Origin: Diplosphaera chodatii
Lineage: Eukaryota; Chlorophyta; Trebouxiophyceae; Prasiolales; Stichococcaceae
NCBI GenBank assembly: GCA_032358165.1
Contig: JAALGY010000016.1
Location: 806,001-870,000, forward strand
DNA length: 64,000 nucleotides
Direction: 5' to 3'
Shown: positions 34,992 through 46,088 of the stretch, piece by piece
How the letters are laid out: each line of letters opens with the position of its first letter
Position numbering within the stretch: position 1 is the stretch's first letter
The notes under the pieces: model-generated
What the model was told of the DNA's origin: nothing
Database searches by the model: none
What the model saw: the letters and a program-made list of their open reading frames with translations, nothing else
Position numbers and translations under genes: made by a program

Positions 34992-37900
34992 ATGACGCGG
35001 TCACTGCTCGTGTGGGGCATCGACACAACAGATTGGAGCCAAGTAGTAAAGGATGCTGTCACCGACCATGGTGAGCCTGTGCGACCCTGAGAGGGTGTGG
35101 ACATTGCATTCTGCACTGCTCCTAAGGCGCCGCATGCTGTCACCTTACTGTCAACTTGTTTGTGAGAAGCACCGCACGACGTGCAGGTCACGTAGGTGCT
35201 ATAGAGATTCAGGAGGAGGGCAGTGCGGCATGGTGTGCATCGAGCTTCCCATCTTTGGCAGCTGCAGACGCCTGTGGAGCAGACTTGCAGCGTGCGCCTC
35301 CCTTGCGGTTCTGTCGAGCCAACGTGGCACAACTGCAGGAGCGTGTTGACTGTACTGCAAAGTGCTCCGCAAGATCAATCCTGTCATCTGCTTGATGTTG
35401 TCCTTGCAGGACAGTTCAACGACCTGCGGGTGTGTGGGGAACCAGACTGGCAGGCAATCAGCAGCAGCAGCAAGGACGCTGCCACAGCACACCTGGTCCA
35501 GCTGGCAGAGCGGCTGGGCTGCCGGGACAAGCCGCGCGCCCTGCCGCACATTGAGGCGGTGTGCCTGGCGCGTGGCGCAGATGCTATCCTGCTGGCGGTT
35601 GAGACCGCTGGCGGGGTTCAGGCGCTGGCAGCAGCGGATGCAGCTGCAGCTGCGTGCCTGGGCCACAGCCTCATGGCGGCAGTCGGCGACAGCCGTCGCC
35701 GCTGGGTGCCCAGCGACGTGCGCCGCCGTGTGAAGCGTGCCTTTGCAGCGCTGGGCCCGGACAGCCTGCGGGATGCAGCACAGGAGCTGCTGCAGGGTGT
35801 GCCCGGCTCACCACAGCGCGCCTGCACCGCTGTGTGGCTGACGCACAGCTTCCTGCAGCCATATGGCAATGGCAGTGCATATGGGGGCGTCACCCTGCCA
35901 CTGGCAACAAAGCCTGTTGGTCAGGTGGGTTGATAGGCTTTGATGGTGCTGTGCCTGGGCAGCGTGCAGCTGTGCATCAGCTGGCCTACTATAAAACTGC
36001 ACAATGTCGCCTCTCCATTGTCCCTGAGGCCGTGCACAGATATGAGCTTTACTTGCCGCCGTGATCAGAGCCTGCTTCAACTTGATTTGACTGCAGGAGT
36101 TTGCGACAGACTGTATTGCGCTGCTGTGCGCAATTGCAAAGGCGCTATCAGAGTGGTCAGCGCATGTCAGCAGGGCAATACAGCAGCAGCAGATGAACCG
36201 CAGCAAACAGCGGCATGCACAGCGGCTCATCACCACAGCGCTTGAGCTGCACAACTCCGGCATCTGGCTGCCGACAGCAGCCGGCTGCCTGCTGTGCTGC
36301 ATGGAGGACCACAATATCTACAAGAATGTGGACGTGCGGCAGCTGCTGGACACCCTGGGGCAGCTATTTCGAAAGGTGCACAGAGGACTAACGCTTGTGC
36401 TTCGTGTTTGCAGCGAGGCTGCTGATCTGAAGCCACGCGGCAAGTATGGACATGATGATGGGGACATTGCTTGCAGACATCCAGCTGTAAACCCTTCTCC
36501 GGATCGTGCAGGACACAGATAGGTGTCTCAAGTTGACCCGTCCGACCCGCTCTGCAAGCAGGTTGTGATCTACATCCAGCTGGAGGAGCGCGGCGCTGCG
36601 GCTGGGCTGTGGGCCCTTGAGTCCAGCCTGCCAGCTGCGAGCTGTGTGGGGCAGCTGCACTTCATCACCGCGGCCACGCTGTCGACAATGGGTGGGCTAG
36701 CACGGGCAACAAGTCTGGCAGTGCATGACGCCACACATGCAGTCTGTGTCTGCTCATGAACATTGCCAGTCTGAAAACAGTTACAGGTGATGCACTTCTG
36801 CACACAACAGCTACAAAACCCAGTGGGGTGGTCAACTGACCCCCCAACTGACCATGCCGATCTCAGGCTGAACCCTGAAGTAGCTTTGTCCCTGCAACAC
36901 AGACAAGGCATCTCGTACAGCTGCCGGGGTGCCAGCATTGCATGCTGCCTGCATGAAGGCGCTGGCCATTGCTCTGAACCACCTCGCGGCCCCGCGGCAC
37001 ACCGGGCTGCTGCTGTACCTGTCGCTGGCCGCAGCCGTCACGCTCGCAGGTGCAGAGGAAGTGTCTGATACATGGCAGGGGTGTGCCGAATCCACCTTCG
37101 GAACCACTCAGATACTCAGTGCCTGCAGGGCAGGCATGTGCCCAACATGCAATCTGCAGTAACTCTGGGTGCAAGGCGCTAGATGCCACGTTTGCACCGG
37201 CTGCCGTTGCAGAGGCCCCCGGCATCTTGGAGGATGGCTGCAGCCTGCTGTCCCACTTGCCCGCATACAGCAGCTTGCTGCCACTTGGACACATGCTCCA
37301 CCGCTGGAGCTGCTGCCCATCTACACGGGGGAAGATCTGCCTGTCATCGTGGACCTGCTGTCCTATCCCGATCAGGTCTCCTGCGTGCTGCTTTGGGGCA
37401 GCATGTATGCTCAGCTGCGCTGCGCAGGCTGAAAGCATGTTGTTGCCGACAGGAGTGTTGTGCTTCAACCATGCTGCACTGTGTGATGAAAGCTCACTGC
37501 TGTTATGCTGCGCGCAGTTGGCCTTGCTGGTGGACCGGACTTTGCACCAAATGGATGCACTTGTAACCGTGAGGGCGGAATCATGTGTGATCCTCATGGC
37601 CTCATGCTATTTCTGCTTTATTTCCAAGTGCTATGCAGTGCTCATATTGCCCAGCAGTACCTCGCACTGCTGTCGTGCTGCAGAGCATGCTCAATTGGAT
37701 GACAAAAGGTCAAGACACAGCAAGCGCGGAGTGTGTCTTCAGCACGGGTGCAGTGGATGCTCTAGCGGCGGCACTGCAGGTCGCCTCCTGCTCTTGGGTC
37801 TGATGGTCACCGTGATGGAAACTGCAGTGGCATTGCTTGGACGTGAACCTGCTGCACATGACCTGCATGGCTGGAGGCACTGACGGCGTGCAAGCAAAGG

Positions 37901-39876
37901 CTGCAGTAACGAGTGAGGAGTATGTTACATGCAGGTGGCACCATGCAAGAACGTGCGGGCCCTGTGCTTCAATTTGATGGCCCAAAACACCAGCAGCTGC
38001 CATGCTCCGGGGCTTTTCGATGCTATACGCGCACTGTCAGCAGCCACACCGGTGGGATCGTGCTGTGCGAACTCTGCGAATGTGCCTGTGAACTTGAGGG
38101 ACAGCTGCCTGTGCAATCTGTACGACTCCTTTGTTGTGGATTGAGTTCGATGAAGAAAGCAAGTTGCACAGCACTGGAGTGGGTGCACACATGAGCGTGT
38201 GGTATGATGAAGCGCTGAGACCCAAGTGAAACCTGCAGTGTGCCACTGCTGCGGCTGCTGCGGGCAAGTCATGGGCCGGGGATGCGATCGCAGCACTTGT
38301 GCGCGGCGGCCTCGGCAGCTTCCGGCTGGCGCACGCAGAAAATGCAGCGCAGGACGCTCTGCCGAGTACAGCGCCCGCAGCCGAACGACCGGATCCCTGC
38401 AAGCCCCTCCACACGCGGGTACAGGCATCTTTGATCCTGAATGGTGTCAAGAGGGGCCTGACGCCGCCTGTGGCGCGCACCCTGGCCAAGCAAGGCTTGG
38501 TAGGCCCCCTGCTGCAGGTGGGCTCTCGAACCGCTCTCCCATGCCACATCCCTTGTCCGTACCATGTCTTGAGCGGTGGAACAGTCCACACTTGCTGGTT
38601 CACATGCCACACTACCACCTTGCCGGGATGTGCTCAGCTGGAAGCTGTCAGCGTAAAATTGCGGATTGTGCATGTTGCATGAGGCAGGGACATGTGGCTA
38701 ACCAGATACACGGATTCAGTCACTTGCAGCTTCATGTTGTTTTGATCGCAGGCGCTGCCATTTGGAGCGACTTTGTCAGAGATCTCAGACAAGATAGTAT
38801 CTTGGGATGCATCCTGGGATGTTACTGAACTGGGACTGAGTGTCATCTGCAAGATCTTGGCGGCAGTCCTGGCTGCCGATGCAGCGGGTCGCACGGCTGT
38901 GCTGCGGGATGGCAGCTGGGATGCAGCGGTGCAGCGTGTCAGGTAAAACACATGCTCCAGCTGCACTCTGTATGTAATGTACATTGTTCTCCTGGCATGT
39001 TCCTGGCACATGGCCCCTGTCTGTAGAGGTATATCAAGTTTATTATGGCAGGGACCTGCAGCCGCCGCCATCGCTGGCCCAATCGTGGGCCAAGCAGCGC
39101 GAGACGATGCTGGATGCAGTGCTGCAAGGCAGCACCCCAGCTGGCAGCCGCACAGCAGCCAAAGGTCCACCAGCTGCGGACGCTGACGCCGTTGCTGCAG
39201 CGAAGCGCGCCATGCAGGAGCTGCTGGTGGGCTCTGCACAGGCAGTGGTCCAGCAGGGTTCTGCTGCGCCAGGATAACCAACGTTGCCTGAAGGATGGCC
39301 AGCAAGTGTACGTGCTGACTAGGCGTGCAGCAATGCATGCAGGCGGAAGAGCAGTCACCCATAGGCGCGGCCCAGCGCAGCAAAGCAGCGTCCAAGCGTG
39401 CCCGCAAGAAGGCGTCAAAGAATCAGGCACCTGCGGCATCGTCCACAGAGCAGCCTGCCAGCGAAGCAACTCAGCCGAACGCAGCTGCTGCTGGCCCAGA
39501 CCAAGTGCCTGCCACCAGCTGCAGCAATGCGTCTGCTCCACGAGCCGATGCAACCCCAGCGCTACCGGCAGCGGCATCCAGCAAGGATGACACCTCGAGC
39601 GCTGCAAAACCGTCGCTGCCGCAGGGTACTGCCGGTGCCATCGATGCAGCAGCAGAGTCAGACTGGTGGCGCTGCCCCCTAAGCGGCAGGGTAATGCAGG
39701 ACCCGGTGCTGTATGGCAGCGGTGGCAACAGCTTCGAGCGGGAGGCCCTGGAGCAGTGGCTAGTGGCCAACCCTGGGGTGGACCCGCTCAGTTTGCAGCC
39801 GCTGCCGGTGGGAGGAGCCAGTGTGCTGCCCAACCACACCCTGCGCAACATGATCCAGCAGCTTCAGCTCTGCTGA
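34992..39876 (+). CDS. Copy 5: probable U-box E3 ubiquitin ligase, about 952 aa
   Basis: Exons: 34,992-35,070; 35,187-35,291; 35,410-35,924; 36,097-36,375; 36,562-36,691; 36,903-37,049; 37,215-37,375; 37,518-37,568; 37,684-37,779; 37,935-38,051; 38,239-38,517; 38,752-38,942; 39,052-39,226; 39,343-39,876. N-terminus MTRSLLVWGIDTTDW, then GSAAWCASSF; exon 3 opens FNDLRVCGEPDW; the U-box is complete (DWWRCPLSGRVMQDPV, NSFEREALEQWLVANPG, NHTLRNMIQQL). Exon 7 is odd: relative to other copies one base is missing near 37,255, and the frame holds only if the acceptor is the AG at 37,213-37,214, two bases downstream of the homologous CAG. With that shift the model is a whole number of codons. Otherwise the copy is frameshifted and would lose its U-box. 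Confidence 0.72.
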
Positions 39877-40501
39877 CGTGTGACCCTGGTGGCTAGCTGA
39901 GGTCACATATAACATAAACTGGGTTTGCAGTCAAAGTTATTTTTGCTGGTGTGCATGACAGGTGCAACTACTCCTCCTGCGCTGGTCATCGGACACAAGC
40001 CCTGCCTCTCTGTACCTTTGGCCGCAAGCAAGCTTCATTGAATCTGGATCAGTGTCCAACACACTTTGCCCTTCCCCGGAATGCGTCTCCTCAAGGGGGT
40101 TCCCAATCAGGGATGCTAGGGAGCAGTCCTGTCAACATCCGCATCAGTTTCCTCAACGAGTGCGGCAATGTGACTGTGATCACCGCGCAGTCCATTTCAA
40201 TCGTTCACACTATCTTGATCGATTTTAACGAGAGGCGCCACACCGTCTTCTTTGTCCGCAAGCTGGTAGCAGTTCAGCATGTGATGATGTGCCCGTACCA
40301 TGCATCTGGTGCAACAGTCCCATGTCATACTTTACCACTTTGCGTCAAGTATGTCATCTCTTTGAACATCATTTGCTGCTCGAGCGTGGTATACCTGGCC
40401 CACACGTAGTCGCCGTGGTGAAAGTCCAAATCAATTGTAGGGCGCGAGAGCGCGCAAACAGCGCGCTATAGCCAGCCATATATGACACGGTGACAGTGGC
40501 C
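39877..40501. other. Spacer before copy 6, lacking the shared promoter element
   Basis: 626 bp. Unlike the spacers before copies 3-5 and 7-10 it has no GGCGG pair and no TGCCCCTTGA word. A GCGCGAGAGCGCGC-rich patch lies at 40,441-40,467, close to the start codon. No gene seen. Confidence 0.55.
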
Positions 40502-43500
40502 ATGGCGCGTTCGCTGCTCGTCTGGGGCCTTGCCAAGACAGACTGGAGCCAGGAGAAGGATGCTTTGACAGAGAGTGGTGACCGCAGGCTGTGTGCGGAG
40601 ACCTGTGGATGCCGTGCACTGCTCATGCAATGCCGCATGCATGCTGTCATTTGGGTTCTGGTGGTGAGGGTGTTGCACCGGTTCGCAGGCTGCGTCGGCA
40701 GCATTGAGCTTCAGGAGGAGGGCAATGCGGCGTGGTGTGCGGTGTCGTTCCCATCTTTGGCAGCCGCTGACGCCTGCGCAAAAGTTTTGGAGCGTGCGCA
40801 TCTCTCACACCACCAAATAAACCAGTGCACTGTCTGCAGCCGCCTTGACGGGTCACGGATTTGCAGACTCTGGCTGTCCGTGCCCTGCATCTAACTTCAG
40901 TGCTGTTGTCGATCCAGAGCGCTTTGGGCACCTGCGGGTGTGCGTGGAGCCAGACTGGCAGGCATTTGGCGGCGGCGAGGGAACCCCTGTAGCGGACGTG
41001 AACAAGCTGATCGAGCAGCTTCAAGGCCATTCAAGTCTGCCGCAGCAAGATGAGGCGCAGCAGCAACAGAAGGCGGTGTGCCTGGCTGAGGGCACGGCTG
41101 CGGTGGCTGCGGCAATCGGAAGGACTGAAGAGTGCACCGCGGCTGCCAGGGCGGACCTGATACAGCTGGCCGAGTGGCTGGGCTGCCGTGGCAAGCCGCA
41201 CGCGCTGCAACGCCTCAAGGCGGTGTGCCTAGCGCGCGAGGCGCCCGCAATACTGATGGCAGTCCAGCGGGCCGGCGGGGCACCACAGCTTGCAGCAGCG
41301 GACCCGGCCGCGGCCATCTGCCTGGGCCACGGCCTCATGCAGGCGGTCGGCGACCCGCGCCGCCGGTGGCTGCCCAGCGAAGTCCGCGGCCGCGTGGAGC
41401 GCGCCTTTGCGCTGCTGGGCTCGGACGAGATCCAGGGCGTGGACGCGGACCTGCGCAGGGGCGCACCAGGCTCCCCGCAGCGCGCCTGCGCCACCATCCA
41501 GCTGCTGCACGCCTGCTTCCGGGCAGGGTACCTCAAGGAAGTCGATGCGCAGCAGCTGGAATCACTGGGCCAGGTGGGTCGCAGGCCTTGCATGTGCGTA
41601 TGCACGACTGTCCGCATGGTCGGCGGTAGTGGATCAGCTTCCCCTCAGCCGCCCTGCACGCTCTTGCCTGACATTCTACTGCTGCAGCCGAGCAGCAGTG
41701 CGCACCATGCTGGCTGTGCTGCCGCTGACGCCCGTGTTTTGGTGCTGCAGCTCATGGCAATCAAATGCGTCGAGCTGCTGCGCACGATTGACGACGCGCT
41801 TTCAGAATGGGCAGCGACTGCCGGCAGGGCGGCCCAGCAGCTGACAGACAGCACGCAGCGAAATACTGAGCTGCGAGAGACAGCCTGCGAGCTGCACGAA
41901 ACTAGCGTCTGGCTGCTGCTGGCAGCAGGCAGCCTGCTGCACTGCATGCTGGATGAACAGCTGTACAGCTTGCCCGACGAGCGGGAGCTGCTGCAGGCCC
42001 TGGGGCAGCTGGCTCGAAGGGTGCTGGCTGACCATTCTGCTGCACAGAGCCTGCCAAAGTTGCCACACATGTCCACCAACCGACGTTGTACTGAGCTGCA
42101 TAGTGCTACTAGGCGTGCAAGGCATTGTGCTTGCTGAGCGGGCTCTCTACCGCTGCTGGGTGCGAAATGACGTGATGGCAAGCCAAGTCAGCATGCCTGA
42201 CTGTGCATGGGCTTGCGCTGCAGGTCGTGGCCTGCATGCAGCAGGAGGAGCGTGCGGCTGCGGCTGGGCTGTGGCCCCTGGAGACGACCCTGCCAGCTGC
42301 AGCCTGTGTGGGGCGGCTACATATGACCGTCACAGCCGTGCAGTCATTGCTTGGTGGGCCACATAGTATGCAACTTCGTGAAGGCTGGAACACGCATTTG
42401 CATGTTGTGATGTGGCTTGGGCCTAGCAATATGGTCACAAATGTAGTAGGATGCCCACTGTGACTGGCATGCATTTGACACACAAGGCACCCGTGCTGTA
42501 CCAGGAGGTGATGCCAGCTGTGTCTGACGGTGCAGACGCAGATGGCCATGCAGCTGCGGGGATGCCAGCGGTGCATGCCGCGGTCACAAGGGCTCTGCAC
42601 AGCAGCCTGGACCACCTCACGGCACCGCGGCACCTGGGGCTGCTGCTGCACCTATCGCTGCTGGCGCAGTTCACCGTGACGGGTACATTGGCGAGTCAGC
42701 ATGCATCTTGCTCCTACACACAAGGAGCAGAGCCATGTCGCACATGTTGATGGTGGCCTGCAGTTGGATTTGCCAGCTGTGAAAAGCGGGCTCTGCAAAC
42801 AGCATCAGTGGGGGCGCAGTGCCCAGTGCTGCCTGCCTGGCTGTCTTGCAGACAGCCGTCGGAAAGATACGAGGAACATCACCACCCTGATGTCGCAGCT
42901 GGCCCGTTTACAGCACCTGGCTGCCAGCTGGCTGGTCAACCCTCCACAGGAGCAGCCACTTGGCAAACAGGCAAAATGCCCGCTGACTGATGTGCAGCTG
43001 CTGCCATTCGCCCATCAGGTGTGCCGCAGCTATGCCATGCTGTGTCAACCCAAGCACGACAAGTGTGTGGACATTCTCAGCTGTGCTTCTGGCTTGCATG
43101 GCCTGCTGGTGACTTACAGGCAGTGCCCCTTTGCACTGTTGCATACTGGTGGTGATGCAAGGGCCATTGTGGAGACAAGCTGCGTGCCCGTGCAGTTGAC
43201 CTTGCTGATGGACATCACTGCAGTGCAACTGGCCATATTTATAAAGGTGAGCAGCACTACATGTCACAGCTGCGTCCGACTCAAATGCAGCTAATGGCGC
43301 GTTGAATGCTGTGGATAAGAAGTGCATGGTACCAACGAAGGCTGCGTGCTTCAGAGCGTGCTCGTGAGCCCCAAGTGCGACCCCAACTGCATCTTCGACT
43401 CGGGGGCAGTGGACGCCCTGGCTGCGGCACTGCAGGTAGGCCCCTCTCCACACTCGTTGAAGTGACAACCCGAAACTGCAGCAGCAATGCTGCCAGAAGG

Positions 43501-45559
43501 GCAGCGCCTACCCCTGATGGTCGCTACACATCCACACTCTTAGTGCTGCCCACAGGGTTGAAACTGTCGGGCGCCCATGCAAACATGTATCTCGTCGGCA
43601 TGTGCAGGTGGTGCCACATGCAAACCTACGGAGCCTGAGCGGTGGGTTGGTGCAAGAAGACGCCGGCAGCTGCCTGGCTCCGGGGTTGTTTGACGCCACA
43701 GAGGCGCTGCTGGCAGCAACGCAGGTGCGACATGCTTCCTGCACAGTGACCGTGATGCTTGGTGCTGCGTCCTTTTGGCCATCCCTCTGCCGGTCCCTCC
43801 CTAGGCGACCCCGCACATGTGCAGACGCCACCATCAAAGATGTTATGGCAAGTAGTGTCGTGAAGTACAGCATTCAAGCACCGTGCCTCGCTCACAATGT
43901 CTCACGCTCACGGGCCCCCTGCAGGCTGCAAATGCTGCGGTTGCTGCGGGCAAGGCATGGGCAGGGGATGCCATTGCAGCGCTCACACGAGGCGCCCTCG
44001 GCAGCTTGCGGCTTGCGCATGCCGAGTCCGCAGCGCAGGAAATGCTGACTTCTGCAACAGCAGGGCCTACACAGCTGGACCTCTTCAAGCCACACAGGAC
44101 GCGGCATCAGGCAGCCCGCATTCTTCAAACTGTTGCGCGCAGCTTGACACCACCTGTGTCGCGCAACCTGGCCGACCAAGGCCTGGCAGACTCCCTGCTG
44201 GAGGTGTGCCCACATGCCGGTGCCTGTTGGTGTATGGTACCCTCGCCTGTGGAATTGCCATCGCAAGGCTGATGGTGTTGACTGTTGATAGTATAACATT
44301 GCAAGCTGCACATGTGCTCACACAAATGCACTAAGAATACGACATGCTGCATACTGCACTAATCTGAAGCTCACAACATGACATTGCAGGTGCTGCCATG
44401 GGAAGAAACTACCTTGGAGGATCCGGACGACATAGCATGCTGGCTGACCACTGTGCTGGGGATCTCGGCCATCTGCAACATCCTGGCGGCGGTCCTGGCC
44501 GCAGACTCGCCGGCACGTGCGGCTGTGCTGCGGGATGGCAGCTGGGATGCAGCGGTGCAGCGCGTCAGGTGGGCTGCAGCTGTATGCGACAGCTTGTATT
44601 GCTGTGGCTGCCTCCTGGTCTCGGATGCCTGCAGTGTGCAACGCTCGTGTGCGCACGCCTGTAGCGATCATTGGTGGCTTCGTGGTGTAGGGACCTGCAG
44701 CCGCCGCCGGCTGTGGATTCACAGTGGCCTCAGCAGCGGAAAGTGCGGCTCCAAAAGGTTACGGCTGTGCTGGTCGGCAGTGACGCAGGCAGCTGCATGA
44801 CAGCAGACGACAGCGCAACGGCCGATGATGCTGATGCTGCCGCTGCAGCGGAGCGCGCCATGCAGGAGCTGCTGGTACGCTCCCAGCTTCGCGCTTGAAT
44901 GGCACCCACGGTACTTCACTTCTGGCAGTTGTAGGATGCAGCTGTATGTATAGCCTATGTGAGCAGGTGCAACGGGGCCTTACAAGCACATCTACAAGCG
45001 CTATCAGCGCTGACAGTGCAGTGGTAGTGCGCAGGCAGAGGAGCAGCCATCAGGAGCCCCCGGCCGACACAGTAAGGCAGCCGCCAAGCGCGCCCGCAAG
45101 AAGTTGGCCAGGCAGCGCGCAGCCGCCGCTGGCCCCGATGATGACCAGCATGCTGACAGCACAGGTGACTCCGGCGCGACAACGTCCGGCTCAGCTCAGT
45201 CCAGCAATGTCACTTGCAGCAGCGCCTCTGCGGCAGGTGCTGCGCCGCACGAAGCAGCAGAGCAGGCGGTAGCAGGCAGTGCACATGATGGCCCAGACCC
45301 GCCGCTGCAGCAGTCAGAAACCACAGAAGCAGCAGCAGAGTCAGACTGGTGGCGCTGCCCGTTGAGCGGCAGGGTCATGCGGGACCCGGTGCTGTATGGC
45401 AGCGGGGGCCACAGCTTTGAGCGGGATGCCCTGGAGGAGTGGCTGGCCGCCAACCCTGGGGTGGACCCGCTCAGCAGGCAGCCATTGGCGCCGGGGGCCG
45501 GCAGCGTGCTGCCCAACCATGCGCTGCGCAATACCATTCAGCAGCTGCAGCTAGCATGA
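40502..45559 (+). CDS. Copy 6: probable U-box E3 ubiquitin ligase, 988 aa
   Basis: Exons: 40,502-40,577; 40,689-40,793; 40,918-41,573; 41,751-42,020; 42,224-42,353; 42,536-42,682; 42,852-43,018; 43,196-43,246; 43,355-43,435; 43,608-43,724; 43,925-44,203; 44,390-44,568; 44,691-44,874; 45,035-45,559; total 2,967 nt, in frame. N-terminus MARSLLVWGLAKTDW, then GNAAWCAVSF. Exon 3 carries the same kind of insertion as copy 4 (KLIEQLQG followed by a Gln-rich run, about 40,984-41,154). The U-box reads DWWRCPLSGRVMRDPV, GHSFERDALEEWLAANPG, NHALRNTIQQL. All donors are GT. About 200 bp of the last exon are nearly identical to copy 4, much closer than the flanks, which suggests gene conversion. Probable E3 ligase with unknown targets. 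Confidence 0.85.
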
Positions 45560-45791
45560 CAGCTGGGTGTTACAGCTGTGATCACTTGCGACAGTGTTAA
45601 GCTGCAATTTTTGAAGGTTTGCTGGATTAAGCAATAGTTGGGGCAGTTTTAAGCACATGCGCAGCTTCCTGCATCCATTGAGGGTCTGGCCGCGCCGCAG
45701 CCCACAACAAGTGACCAACGACGAGTGTGCAAGCAAACCACCCAGTGCTGGACTACTGAGTTTGCGCAGCTGGCGTGTGAAAGTGTTTGCT

Positions 45792-45890
45792 GGCGGATAT
45801 ATTGGCGGGGTGTATATGTGTGCTGGGTTCGTTCATACCGCCCAACTCAGGATGCGTCAGAAGACATCTATACATATGCCCCTGAGCAGA
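45792..45890 (+). promoter_or_regulatory. Conserved upstream elements of copy 7
   Basis: GGCGGATATATTGGCGGGGT at 45,792-45,811 and TGCCCCTGAGCA at about 45,877-45,888, a weaker match to the second word. They lie about 295 and 210 bp upstream of the position where the start codon should be, in the spacer 45,560-46,088. Confidence 0.5.
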
Positions 45891-46088
45891 ATGGGACCCT
45901 TCACATTGGCAGGTTACCAACGTGCTGCCTATGAGCTCCTGTCTGCTCTTGCTTGCGAGCGCCACCTGATCAGGCGGCCTCTCCAAGGCGGCAAACACGA
46001 AAGAGTAGTGTTCTATCTGTGGTCACTAAAGACATCACAACATGGGTCACTGACCGAGTCAGCAAACCAGCCGACCCGAAGCTTCAGG

